Shown here: positions 56,387 through 64,000 of the stretch, piece by piece
How the letters are laid out: each line of letters starts with the position of its first letter
How positions within the stretch are numbered: position 1 is the stretch's first letter
Source of the DNA: JBJHCA01 sp050485785
GTDB taxonomy: Bacteria > Bacteroidota > Bacteroidia > Chitinophagales > Saprospiraceae
NCBI GenBank assembly: GCA_050485785.1
Contig: JBJHCA010000002.1
Span: 16,632 to 80,631, forward strand
Reading direction: 5' to 3'
Length of the DNA stretch: 64,000 nucleotides
Notes under the pieces: model-generated
Told to the model about the DNA's origin: nothing
Seen by the model: only the letters and a program-made list of their open reading frames with translations
Database searches by the model: none
Made by a program: the position numbers and the translations under genes

Positions 56387-56422
56387 AAAAAACCGGAGCT
56401 TCCCCATTCGGGAGAGCTCCGG
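56384..56422 (-). terminator. Terminator of the acyl-CoA dehydrogenase gene
   Basis: CCGGAGCT (56393-56400) pairs with AGCTCCGG (56415-56422), extended inward by TCCC/GGGA. On the minus strand eight T follow, overlapping the stop codon region of ung. Strong and compact. Confidence 0.85.
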
Positions 56423-56456
56423 AAACTACGAGAACATTATGTTTTACTCTTTTCTC

Positions 56457-58235
56457 TTAAAAGCAATACCTGCCGGCTTTGATCAGGCAGTCTGATATGT
56501 CCTTCCTTAGCTGAACTACCGGCTGAGGCGGATACTTGGCAAACCGTTTTACGCCCATCAGCAACACGCGTTGTTCGTCTCCGGCAGCAAACGATGCCAA
56601 GGCATCGGTGGCATTTTTCACCATGTTAGCCTGAACCTGTTGAAGCCAGATTTTCAGCATGTTTTCATACAATTCAATATTGTCGCGGCTGTTGTTCTGT
56701 TTCATTTTGAGAATGCGCAGCATCCCTGACTCTGCCAGATACAGATCGATCATCATGTCTGCAATAAACAGCACAATTTCCTGATCCTCCCGCAAATTGA
56801 GTTTGCCATCCATTTCATACTTGGCGGCAGCCCCGGCTACCATGAGCAAAAGCTTTTTGAAATCACTCACCGTGCGTTGTTCAAGAGCCAGATATCCTTC
56901 CGGTTGCTCTAAAGAAGGCATGCTGGTGAGTTCCTTTTGCACTGCCCATGCAGGATTGATCAGGTCGATAGTACCTTGCAAGGCTCGTTTAAGGGTCATG
57001 CTTACACTCAATAGCCGGTTGATCTCATTAGTTCCTTCATAGATCCGGTTGATCCGCGAATCGCGATAGGTACGGGCAATGGTATATTCTTCAGAATAGC
57101 CATATCCGCCGTGGATCTGCAATGCTTCGTCCACCACCTGATCAAAACATTCGCTGCACGACACTTTGAGTAATGCGCATTCAACCGCATACTCTTCAGC
57201 GGCTTTCAACTTGGCCTGCTCAAAACTCATCCCTTCTTCAGATTTGATCTGACGCCACCGGGCCATCAGGTCTGAGGTCCGGTAAACCGCCGATTCATTC
57301 ATGAAGGTTTTAACCGCCATGTCGGCCAGCTTCTTACTGATGGCGCCAAATGAAGAAATGGGTCGACCGAACTGATGCCGCTCATTGGCATACCGGATGG
57401 CACCACTTGCGGTAGTTTTACTGCCACCCATAGTCATCACGGCCAGTTTAAAGCGACCAATATTCAGTACGTTAAAAGCAATTAGATGGCCTTTACCCAC
57501 TTCGCCCAATACATTCTCTACTGGCACCATGGCATTCTCGAAAAAGACCTGACGAGTAGATGAACCCTTGATGCCCAGCTTATCTTCCTCCTCACCCAGT
57601 GTAATGCCCGTGGTGCTGGCCGGAACTATAAATCCCGTGAACTTGTCTCCCTCAACCTGGGCAAACACGATCATCAGATCGGCAAACCCGGCATTGCTGA
57701 TCCACATTTTCTGCCCGTTCAGGAGGTAGTATTTTCCGTCTTCCGAAAGATCAGCTCTTGTTTTGGCAGCCAATGCATCGGAGCCTGAGCCGGGCTCGGT
57801 AAGGCAGTATGAAACCTTGATTGCTCCTGAGCACATGTCGGGAAGGTATTTCTTCTTTTGCGCTTCAGTACCAAAATAAAGTATGGGCAGCATGCCTATA
57901 CCTGTATGTGCTGCCAGCGATGTACTGAATGAACCGTCACCCTTGCCCAGCATTTCAAAAATGATGGTATTGGTATTGGTATCCATCAGGCCACCACCGT
58001 ATTCCTCAGGTATATGGCTGCCCAGCAGTCCGAGTGCTGCAGCTTCTTCGATCAGCGCTACCTGCTCCTCCAGCCGATGGCCCCGCTGCCTGATCTCCTT
58101 CTCCATAAATTCGCTTACCGTAGCGGCTATCATCTTTTGCTCTTCGGTAAAATCTTCCGGAGTAAACAGGTCGGCCGGGCTGGTGGATTGAACCAAAAAT
58201 GCCGCCCCCCTTAAAACTTGATCAGCAACGGTCAT
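56457..58235 (-). CDS. Acyl-CoA dehydrogenase, long form
   Basis: The product is a 592-aa FAD enzyme of fatty-acid beta-oxidation, oxidising an acyl-CoA to the trans-2-enoyl-CoA. Signature 1 is YCLTEPGSGSDA (about residues 143-154). Signature 2 is QIHGGYGYSEEYTIARTYRD, and the catalytic base is Glu400 in IYEGTNEI. About 150 residues follow the core (an added C-terminal helical domain), a layout like mitochondrial VLCAD/ACAD9 and common in Bacteroidota. ATG 58235 (MTVADQVL) was chosen over an in-frame ATG at 58304 because homologous enzymes begin near the ADLFTPEDFTEEQ segment and because a palindrome lies between the two. No partner genes (thiolase, hydratase) are adjacent. Chain-length preference cannot be read from sequence. 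Confidence 0.93.
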   Translation of the reverse strand: MTVADQVLRGAAFLVQSTSPADLFTPEDFTEEQKMIAATVSEFMEKEIRQRGHRLEEQVALIEEAAALGLLGSHIPEEYGGGLMDTNTNTIIFEMLGKGDGSFSTSLAAHTGIGMLPILYFGTEAQKKKYLPDMCSGAIKVSYCLTEPGSGSDALAAKTRADLSEDGKYYLLNGQKMWISNAGFADLMIVFAQVEGDKFTGFIVPASTTGITLGEEEDKLGIKGSSTRQVFFENAMVPVENVLGEVGKGHLIAFNVLNIGRFKLAVMTMGGSKTTASGAIRYANERHQFGRPISSFGAISKKLADMAVKTFMNESAVYRTSDLMARWRQIKSEEGMSFEQAKLKAAEEYAVECALLKVSCSECFDQVVDEALQIHGGYGYSEEYTIARTYRDSRINRIYEGTNEINRLLSVSMTLKRALQGTIDLINPAWAVQKELTSMPSLEQPEGYLALEQRTVSDFKKLLLMVAGAAAKYEMDGKLNLREDQEIVLFIADMMIDLYLAESGMLRILKMKQNNSRDNIELYENMLKIWLQQVQANMVKNATDALASFAAGDEQRVLLMGVKRFAKYPPQPVVQLRKDISDCLIKAGRYCF

Positions 58236-58260
58236 GATACTGGTATTGATTTTTATAATT

Positions 58261-58274
58261 AGCGAATATTCGCT
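58261..58274. promoter_or_regulatory. Perfect 14-bp palindrome upstream of the acyl-CoA dehydrogenase gene
   Basis: AGCGAATATTCGCT is fully self-complementary and lies 25 bases before the chosen start codon. Perfect palindromes at this place upstream of beta-oxidation genes are typical of TetR/FadR-type repressor sites; the binding protein is unknown. Confidence 0.5.
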
Positions 58275-58478
58275 GCAATGTAAAAACACTTCCCGGGAAT
58301 ACAAAGTTTAAACCCACTTTTTAAAAATTCCGGCTGAGAGAACTTCTAATGGAAATAGCCCTCGCAGGAGGTAAAATAGAGGAAACGAGCGATGAGTTTT
58401 CGTCATAAAAGCCCAGATCAATTCACGGGCTGCATTTCCAACATCGAAGGCATATGAGTGGAATGAATGATTAAAAAT

Positions 58479-58508
58479 TTTGCCAAAAGGTTTAAAGGAG
58501 TAATTTTG
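58479..58508 (+). promoter_or_regulatory. Promoter of the trk operon
   Basis: TTTG (58479-58482), an 18-base spacer and TAATTTTG (58501-58508) match the Bacteroidota consensus. The trkA start codon is 35 bases downstream. Confidence 0.7.
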
Positions 58509-58543
58509 ATGTAACTAATGACCAACATAACTCAGGTACCCGA

Positions 58544-59887
58544 ATGAAAATTTTAATTGCCGGAGCCGGTGATGTGGGCTTTCACCTGGCCAATATGCTG
58601 GCCAAGGAATACCACGACATTATTGTGATTGACAAGGACAAGCGGGTGCTTGAACACGCCAATGCCAACCTCGATGTACTTACAATGCTGGGTGATGCGT
58701 CCAGTTTTTCGATGCTGAAAAAAGCCGGTTTATCCAATTCCGATATGGTAATTGCTGCCACGGCTTCAGATCGGGAAAATCTACTGATCTCCATTTTTGC
58801 CAAAGAGCTGGGGGCCAAGCAGGTGATTGCCAGGGTTGACAATAAGGAATACCTCGATTACGGTGAAGCCGGCAAATTTGCTCGTTTTGGCATAGACAAA
58901 GTGATATCCCCAAAATTTCTGGCCGCCAAGGAAATTGTTGACCTGATAGAACAGGCCAGCCTGGTTGAGTCATTTGAATTCAGCCAAGGGGTACTGATGC
59001 TTGTGGGTTTTGCTATTGACCGACAGTCAAAAGTACTCGGCAAGACATTCAATCAGGTAAACCATGAATACCCCGATTTTATCTTCAGGCCCAATTGTAT
59101 CCTGAGAGGCTTCGATACCATCATACCCCGAACCGGTGAAATGGTGTTTCAGGATAAAGACTTGGTCTATTTTGTCATTCTCAAGGAAAGTATTGACGAA
59201 CTAGCCGACATCATCGGCAAGGAAAAAATCACGATCAGGAAGGTCATGATCCTGGGTGGTGGTGTAACCGGGCAGCATACCGCCGAAGCCCTTGAAGACA
59301 AATTTGATGTCACCATACTGGAACAGGACATTGACAAATGCAATAAGCTCACTGAAAAACTCGACAATACCCTGATCATTAACGGTGATGGCACCAATAT
59401 TGACCTGCTGCGTCAGGAAAGTCTGGAATCCATGGATGCCTTTCTAGCGCTGACCAACAATTCTGAAACCAACATTATCTCGAGTTTGCTGGCCAAGAAA
59501 ATGGGAGTAAAAAAAACCGTCACACTGGTTGAAAATGTAGACTACATCCACCTTTCACACAGTATAGGGGTGGATACCCTCATCAACAGAAAGCTTCTGG
59601 CAGCTAATGCCATATTCCGCTACGTGCGCAAGGGAAAAGTGGAAGCCATTACCGGCTTGCACGGCGCTGATGCAGAGTTGATTGAATTTGTGGTGCAAAA
59701 AAACAACCGCATCACCAAAAAGCCGCTCAGGGATATTTTCTTCCCCAAGGGTGCCATGATTGGCGGAGTTATCAGAAACGGCGAAGGGCATATACCCGAA
59801 GGAAATTTCAAACTGGAGATAAACGACCACGTGATTGTGATTACCAAACCTGACTGCCTGGGTCAGGTTGAAAACATCTTCAAATAA
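58544..59887 (+). CDS. trkA: Trk potassium uptake regulator TrkA
   Basis: The product is a 447-aa cytoplasmic regulatory subunit that binds nucleotides and gates the TrkH channel. It is a tandem of two RCK units. The first has the Rossmann motif GAGDVG (residues 7-12) with Asp30 at the end of strand 2 (VIDKDKR). The second has GGGVTG (about 237-242) and ILEQD. Each is followed by a TrkA-C domain (the last ends DHVIVITKP). Length is standard for the tandem form. It is the first gene of the trkA-trkH-trkH2 operon, with 49 bp to trkH. Confidence 0.96.
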   Translation: MKILIAGAGDVGFHLANMLAKEYHDIIVIDKDKRVLEHANANLDVLTMLGDASSFSMLKKAGLSNSDMVIAATASDRENLLISIFAKELGAKQVIARVDNKEYLDYGEAGKFARFGIDKVISPKFLAAKEIVDLIEQASLVESFEFSQGVLMLVGFAIDRQSKVLGKTFNQVNHEYPDFIFRPNCILRGFDTIIPRTGEMVFQDKDLVYFVILKESIDELADIIGKEKITIRKVMILGGGVTGQHTAEALEDKFDVTILEQDIDKCNKLTEKLDNTLIINGDGTNIDLLRQESLESMDAFLALTNNSETNIISSLLAKKMGVKKTVTLVENVDYIHLSHSIGVDTLINRKLLAANAIFRYVRKGKVEAITGLHGADAELIEFVVQKNNRITKKPLRDIFFPKGAMIGGVIRNGEGHIPEGNFKLEINDHVIVITKPDCLGQVENIFK

Positions 59888-59936
59888 AATAAGCCTCCGG
59901 GTTTAACCTGAAGGCAGGCGGCAAAACCGGCCAACC

Positions 59937-61391
59937 ATGCTCAACACGCTTATTATTTTCCGATTTTGGGGTTTTATCCTGCTCATCTTCGCCGCCTTTA
60001 TGGCTACAAGCCTGATACCCTCGCTGGTCTTTAATGACGGAGCACACTGGAGCCTGGGGGCTTCGGTACTGATAACGGCAACAGTAGCTGCTTTACTTTT
60101 GTCAAGGGGCAATACGGAACGAAAACTGCTGCATAAAAAAGACGGTTACCTTATCGTACTGGGAAGCTGGGTGCTGATGTGCATCCTTGGAGCCGTTCCG
60201 TTTTTCCTGGCCGGAAGCTTTCAGTCCGTAGCGGATGTTTTTTTTGAGTCGGTTTCAGGCATCACTACCACCGGTGCTTCAATTCTTGAGGACATTGAAG
60301 CTCAACGCCCGTCGGTGCTTTACTGGCGCAGCATGCTCCAATGGATCGGTGCCATGGGTATCATTGTACTCACCGTAGCCATTCTGCCCTTGTTAGGTGT
60401 GGGTGGCGTGGAACTTTTTACGGCCGAAAGCTCCATGCCGGCCAGTGATAAAATTCATCCCCGCATTGGCGAAGTGGCCAAAAAACTTTGGTTTATTTAC
60501 GCCGGCCTCACCCTGGTCAATTTTGTGGCTTACGTGGCTGCCGGCATGGGCATTTTTGATGCCGTTAATCACGCTTTTACTACCATGGCAACGGGAGGGT
60601 TTTCCAATAAAAATGACAGTATGGCCCACTTCAATGACAACCCTTTGATCATTTATATATGCGTCACTTTCATGTTGATCTCTTCCGTTAACTACACCCT
60701 GCTTTATTTTGGTTTCAGGGGCAACATCAAAAGGGTTTGGGCCAGTGATGAATTCAAAGCCTTTGTGCTGGCCATTATTCTGGCCATTACCCTGGTCACT
60801 CTTTTACAGCTCAACTTCTCCGAAGTCAGCACCCAGGGTGAGGTGTTTTTCAGAGATATTCTGTTTCAGGTTACCAGTATTCTGACTACTACCGGTTTTG
60901 CCACGGCAGATTATGTCGCCTGGGGGCCGGTACTGGCCTTTCTTTTCCTGCTCTTGTTTTTTATTGGAGGATGTGCGGGTTCTACCTCGGGCAGCTTTAA
61001 GATCGTCAGGCACCTGGTGCTGTTCCGCCACAGCATTATGGAGTTTCGAAGAGTTTTACACCCCAATGCCGTGCTTCATGTGAAGCTCGATAAAAAACCG
61101 GTTGATCCCCGCATCATTAACCACATACTGGTTTTCCTGCTCATTTTTCTTTTCTTGTTTGTAGCCGGAGCCTTAATGCTGGTGATGATGGGAATGGACT
61201 TTGTGTCGGCAGTAGGTGCCAGTGCTGCCTGCATTTCCAATGTAGGCCCGGGTATCGGCAGCGTAGGGCCGGCTTTCAACTTTGCCCACGTACCCGAGTT
61301 TGGAAAAGTAGTACTTATGTTCCTCATGCTGGCCGGCCGACTAGAATTGTTCACGGTAATCATTTTCTTCACCCCTGAATTCTGGCGATAG
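59937..61391 (+). CDS. trkH: Trk potassium transporter subunit TrkH (first copy)
   Basis: This 484-aa inner-membrane protein forms the potassium path. Four pore loops carry the selectivity-filter glycines: TTTGAS (near 118), TMATGGFS (near 220), TTTGFA (near 318) and NVGPGIG (near 436). The GGMG-like WIGAMGIIVLT motif and the GCAGSTSGSFKIVRHL segment are typical. It opens with a hydrophobic helix, without a signal peptide. GC content is about 51% in the stretch sampled. It lies 49 bp after trkA and 25 bp before a second trkH. The last ~110 bp are almost the same in DNA as those of the second copy. Confidence 0.95.
   Translation: MLNTLIIFRFWGFILLIFAAFMATSLIPSLVFNDGAHWSLGASVLITATVAALLLSRGNTERKLLHKKDGYLIVLGSWVLMCILGAVPFFLAGSFQSVADVFFESVSGITTTGASILEDIEAQRPSVLYWRSMLQWIGAMGIIVLTVAILPLLGVGGVELFTAESSMPASDKIHPRIGEVAKKLWFIYAGLTLVNFVAYVAAGMGIFDAVNHAFTTMATGGFSNKNDSMAHFNDNPLIIYICVTFMLISSVNYTLLYFGFRGNIKRVWASDEFKAFVLAIILAITLVTLLQLNFSEVSTQGEVFFRDILFQVTSILTTTGFATADYVAWGPVLAFLFLLLFFIGGCAGSTSGSFKIVRHLVLFRHSIMEFRRVLHPNAVLHVKLDKKPVDPRIINHILVFLLIFLFLFVAGALMLVMMGMDFVSAVGASAACISNVGPGIGSVGPAFNFAHVPEFGKVVLMFLMLAGRLELFTVIIFFTPEFWR
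61293..61336 (+). repeat. 44-bp exact repeat shared by both trkH genes, copy 1
   Basis: Identical to 62779-62822, inside a longer near-match that reaches both stop codons. It encodes PEFGKVVLMFLMLAG with identical synonymous bases. Confidence 0.9.
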
Positions 61392-61416
61392 CTAAACCCA
61401 AATTATAGCATTAACA

Positions 61417-62877
61417 ATGAGTCGAGTAAACTTTGGACGTATAATTAAGTTGTGGAGCATTGTACTTATGGCTTTAGCATTTTTCTCTCTAACCGGTTTA
61501 TCCGTGTCGATATTCTACGGCGATTCCATGGAGTTTGTTTTTATTATTACTTGTATGATATGTCTTATACTGGGAGGGAGTGGTTATGCCTTCAGCACGA
61601 CCAATAATCCTTATGTATCTAAAAAAGACGGATATATCATTGTTTTCGGGAGTTGGATTATCATGAGCTTTTTCGGGGCAATTCCTTTTATGATCAGTGA
61701 TACATTTTCCACTCCCGTCGACGCTATTTTTGAATCTGTCTCTGGCTTCACTACTACAGGGGCGTCAATTTTAACCTCTATCGAATCTCAACCTCATTCT
61801 ATTTTATACTGGCGTAGTTTAACTCAGTGGATTGGTGGAATGGGAATAATTGTATTGACTGTTGCTCTTTTGCCTTTACTTGGTATAGGTGGGGTTGAGA
61901 TTTTTACGGCTGAAAGCTCACTTCCTGCAGGTGATAAAATCCATCCAAGAATTGTGCATGTAGCTCGAAAACTCTGGTTAGTTTATGTGGTACTCACTTT
62001 CGTTTGCTGTTGTTTATATTGGTACGGTGGCATGAATATGTTTGACGCTGTCAATCACAGCTTTACTACTCTAGCTACAGGTGGTTTTTCAACCAAGGAT
62101 TTGAGCATGGGGCATTTCTTCAACATGCCGATTATAATTTATACCTCAATTCTGTTCATGTTTCTCGCTGGAACAAATTTTACATTGCTCTATTACACAT
62201 TTACGGGTAAGCTTTTCCCGCTTCTCCGCAATGACGAATTTAAAACATATGCATTTGTGATCATTGCCAGTCTGGTTTTAATGATCTTGGTTAAGTTAAA
62301 TTTTTCTCCATCAGGTTTTGATGGTGAAGCTACCTTCAGACACCTGCTTTTTCAGATAGTGAGTATTATCACTACAACAGGATATGCCACCATTGATTTT
62401 CAAAACTGGGGTGTGTATTTCACATTCGGCTTTCTCATTATGTTCTTTTTTGGTGCTTGCGCAGGGTCAACTTCAGGGAGTTTTAAAATGGTCAGGCACC
62501 TGGTGTTGTTTCGGTATACACTGAGTGATATAAAAAGAGTGTTCCATCCCAATGCGGTTATCCCAGTTAAAATTAATGGTCAGCAAGTTGAACCCAAGGT
62601 AATTACTCACATTTTAGCATTCCTTTTACTTTACTTGTTTTTATTTGCATTGGGTGCTTTCATTCTCATGATAACAGGTTTAGACTTTATGTCCTCGCTG
62701 GGTGCTAGTGCCACAGCCATTACCAATGTAGGCCCGGGTATTGGCAGTGTAGGCCCGGCTGACAATTTTGCCCACGTTCCCGAGTTTGGAAAAGTAGTAC
62801 TTATGTTCCTCATGCTGGCCGGGCGACTGGAACTGTTCACCGTCATTATATTCTTTACCCCTGAGTTTTGGAAGTAG
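61417..62877 (+). CDS. trkH: Trk potassium transporter subunit TrkH (second copy, AT-rich, with converted 3' end)
   Basis: This 486-aa paralogue of the preceding gene has the same four filter motifs (TTTGAS, TLATGGFS, TTTGYA, NVGPGIG) and the GACAGSTSGSFKMVRHL segment, so it should be a working channel subunit. Base use differs: two sampled 60-base lines in the body are 43% and 37% G+C, against 52% in the first copy, with many A/T third positions. From about 62728 to the stop the DNA switches to near-identity with the first copy. The body therefore looks acquired from, or evolved in, another background, and the 3' end looks copied from its neighbour. The two channels may differ in potassium affinity or partner. 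It follows the first copy by 25 bp in the same operon and is convergent with rsmG, with no terminator in the 13-bp gap. Confidence 0.94.
   Translation: MSRVNFGRIIKLWSIVLMALAFFSLTGLSVSIFYGDSMEFVFIITCMICLILGGSGYAFSTTNNPYVSKKDGYIIVFGSWIIMSFFGAIPFMISDTFSTPVDAIFESVSGFTTTGASILTSIESQPHSILYWRSLTQWIGGMGIIVLTVALLPLLGIGGVEIFTAESSLPAGDKIHPRIVHVARKLWLVYVVLTFVCCCLYWYGGMNMFDAVNHSFTTLATGGFSTKDLSMGHFFNMPIIIYTSILFMFLAGTNFTLLYYTFTGKLFPLLRNDEFKTYAFVIIASLVLMILVKLNFSPSGFDGEATFRHLLFQIVSIITTTGYATIDFQNWGVYFTFGFLIMFFFGACAGSTSGSFKMVRHLVLFRYTLSDIKRVFHPNAVIPVKINGQQVEPKVITHILAFLLLYLFLFALGAFILMITGLDFMSSLGASATAITNVGPGIGSVGPADNFAHVPEFGKVVLMFLMLAGRLELFTVIIFFTPEFWK
62779..62822 (+). repeat. 44-bp exact repeat shared by both trkH genes, copy 2
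   Basis: Identical to 61293-61336; see the gene-conversion finding. Confidence 0.9.
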
Positions 62878-62890
62878 CCGGTGGCCATCA

Positions 62891-63550
62891 CTATCGCTGC
62901 CACATTTTTACCACGTACTTCGTGTCGTAAAATTCTTCCTCATACCATGCTGACACCGGCATAAGCTGCCAATGTACACTTGCGGGCAACTGATTGACTT
63001 CCTGCTCCAGCACATCCCGTTCACCACCTTTGAGCAACAGCCAGCCATTGAAATTTGAATGGTGCGTTGCCGGTGAACGGAGCAGTTTTTTAGTCCAGTT
63101 GTGTATGCGCAGCGCAGGGGCTACGGCCCGTGATACGATCACATCAAAGCTTGCTGCAGGAAATGACTCTACCCTGCTGTGTACAGGGGTTACGTGGTCA
63201 AGTCCGAGTTCTGCTGTCATTTCAGCTACTGCCCGCATCTTTTTCCCGATACTGTCTGCCAGGGTAAAATGTACATCAGGGCAGCAAATGGCCAGAGGAA
63301 TGCCGGGCAGACCTCCTCCCGTTCCCACATCCAGCACCTGCATTCCCTTCACTATACATCCGGTTTTCAATATCGACAAGCTGTGCAAAATATGATGTTC
63401 CCAAATGTGATCTTCGTCCCGCCGGGATATGAGATTGATCTTTCGGTTTTGGGATATCAGTTTGTGGGCATACCTCCCCAGTTGATCAACTGTGCCCTCA
63501 CTAAAATCATCCAGGTATGGTCTGACGGCCGGTGGCGGTGGTATGATCAT
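62891..63550 (-). CDS. rsmG: 16S rRNA (guanine-527-N7)-methyltransferase RsmG
   Basis: The product is a 219-aa SAM-dependent methyltransferase (GidB) that makes m7G527 in 16S rRNA; loss of it gives low-level streptomycin resistance in other bacteria. The SAM site is VLDVGTGGGLPGIPLAI, preceded by NLISRRDEDHIWEHHILHSL, which is typical of the family, and followed by DVIVSRAVAP. ATG 63550 (MIIPPPPAV) is chosen. A TTG at 63595 would add 15 residues but overlaps the -7 box, so it cannot be the start if that promoter is real. Length matches E. coli RsmG (207 aa) closely. Confidence 0.95.
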   Translation of the reverse strand: MIIPPPPAVRPYLDDFSEGTVDQLGRYAHKLISQNRKINLISRRDEDHIWEHHILHSLSILKTGCIVKGMQVLDVGTGGGLPGIPLAICCPDVHFTLADSIGKKMRAVAEMTAELGLDHVTPVHSRVESFPAASFDVIVSRAVAPALRIHNWTKKLLRSPATHHSNFNGWLLLKGGERDVLEQEVNQLPASVHWQLMPVSAWYEEEFYDTKYVVKMWQR

Positions 63551-63592
63551 AGGTGGGCAGTTTGATGGCAGGTTTAAGTGAAGTGTTGCCGG

Positions 63593-63600
63593 CAAATTTA
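63593..63600 (-). promoter_or_regulatory. -7 box of rsmG
   Basis: The minus strand reads TAAATTTG, 42 bases before the ATG at 63550. No good -33 TTTG was seen. Confidence 0.45.
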
Positions 63601-63728
63601 ATACCTATTTGTTTGCGGAAGCTTTTTTTGAAACATGGGTTTTTTGGTGCTTAGGGTTTGGGTTCTGATTTGCAATGATAAGGCCATCAGTGTAGCTTTG
63701 GCTTTACATTTTCAGCGTCCGCTTATAG

Positions 63729-63899
63729 CTACTTTTTGCTTCAGGTCAAAAAGTAGCCAAAAACCCCGCCGCTACCGCAGAACGGGCTAAAATGCCATCC
63801 ATGGCAGAAAGCCATCAAACTCGTGCTTCGCACTCAAACAGCGATGGCTTTTTTCTCTGCCTTGAATGACATTTTTTCTCGCCCGTTCTGCTGAGGCGG
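63729..63899. repeat. Compound palindromic intergenic element
   Basis: Hairpin 1 is CTACTTTTTG with CAAAAAGTAG (63729-63756, 8-base loop). Hairpin 2 spans 63766-63899. Its outer arms are CCGCC/GGCGG and a perfect CAGAACGGGC/GCCCGTTCTG (63778-63787 with 63881-63890). Inner arms are GGCAGA/TCTGCC and GCCATC/GATGGC, and the tip is GTGC-TTC-GCAC (63823-63833). From memory, similar elements recur between genes in several Bacteroidota genomes; whether this one does must be tested. Confidence 0.75.
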
Positions 63900-64000
63900 A
63901 TTTTGTATCATTCACTCATTTTTAGCATTGTCAACTTTGACGTTCACACGCAATCAGCACAGACAATTGGACCGATTTTCCGGCGGCCATGGCCTAAAAC

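Larger units (their letters stand above)
58236..58543. other. Divergent region between the acyl-CoA dehydrogenase and trk genes
   Basis: Holds a perfect palindrome at 58261-58274 on the dehydrogenase side and the trkA promoter at 58479-58508. No gene was seen between. Confidence 0.5.
63551..64000. other. Intergenic region at the right window edge
   Basis: Holds the rsmG promoter and a large palindromic element at 63729-63899. No coding region was seen up to the end of the window. Confidence 0.5.

Overview
The window looks like a chromosomal segment of a Bacteroidota (Bacteroidetes) bacterium. The evidence is direct: five giant secreted proteins end in type IX secretion (T9SS) type A sorting domains, several carry GEVED and CHU_C-like Ig domains typical of that phylum, and most promoters show the Bacteroidota -7 box TAnnTTTG. 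Genus cannot be settled from this sequence. No transposase, integrase, phage gene, CRISPR array or rRNA was seen.

Layout. (1) 1-2937, plus strand: the 3' part of a surface-protein gene, an undecaprenyl-phosphate sugar transferase that starts an exopolysaccharide or O-antigen chain, and a small four-helix membrane protein. (2) 2965-6387, minus strand: two adjacent M14 carboxypeptidase-like genes. The downstream one has a complete zinc site; the upstream one has lost nearly all of it. (3) 6583-53126, minus strand: about 46.5 kb holding only five tandem giant genes (2,499 to 3,284 aa), here called A (6583-15366), B (16264-26004), C (26540-34711), D (35309-42808) and E (43272-53126). They are mosaics of one parts kit: an N-terminal GEVED domain (C, D, E), an unnamed ~140-aa module, FN3 domains, fourteen ~467-aa right-handed beta-helix modules, cleaved-adhesin-like jelly rolls, Ig/PKD-like domains with cassettes inserted in them, and a T9SS sorting domain. 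(4) 53671-56386, plus strand: an outer-membrane barrel protein, a minus-strand tRNA-Arg, a pirin and uracil-DNA glycosylase. (5) 56457-58235, minus strand: an acyl-CoA dehydrogenase. (6) 58544-62877, plus strand: a potassium uptake operon, trkA-trkH-trkH2. (7) 62891-63550, minus strand: rsmG, followed at the window edge by a large palindromic intergenic element.

The giant array is the unusual part. Each giant gene has its own promoter (TATATTTG in four, TATCTTTG in B), a 200-360 nt leader, and in four of five a T-tract terminator. Those four terminators look like relatives whose stems have changed in a compensated way. Domain order, terminators and cassette types suggest that the array grew by whole-gene duplication and was then reshuffled by recombination between 1.67-kb protein repeats. 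The proteins are predicted to be exported by the T9SS and displayed on or released from the cell surface. An adhesive or glycan-binding role is inference; no catalytic site was recognised in them.

The second notable region is the Trk operon. Its second trkH is clearly AT-richer than the first, yet its last ~150 bp nearly match the 3' end of its neighbour, which suggests gene conversion.
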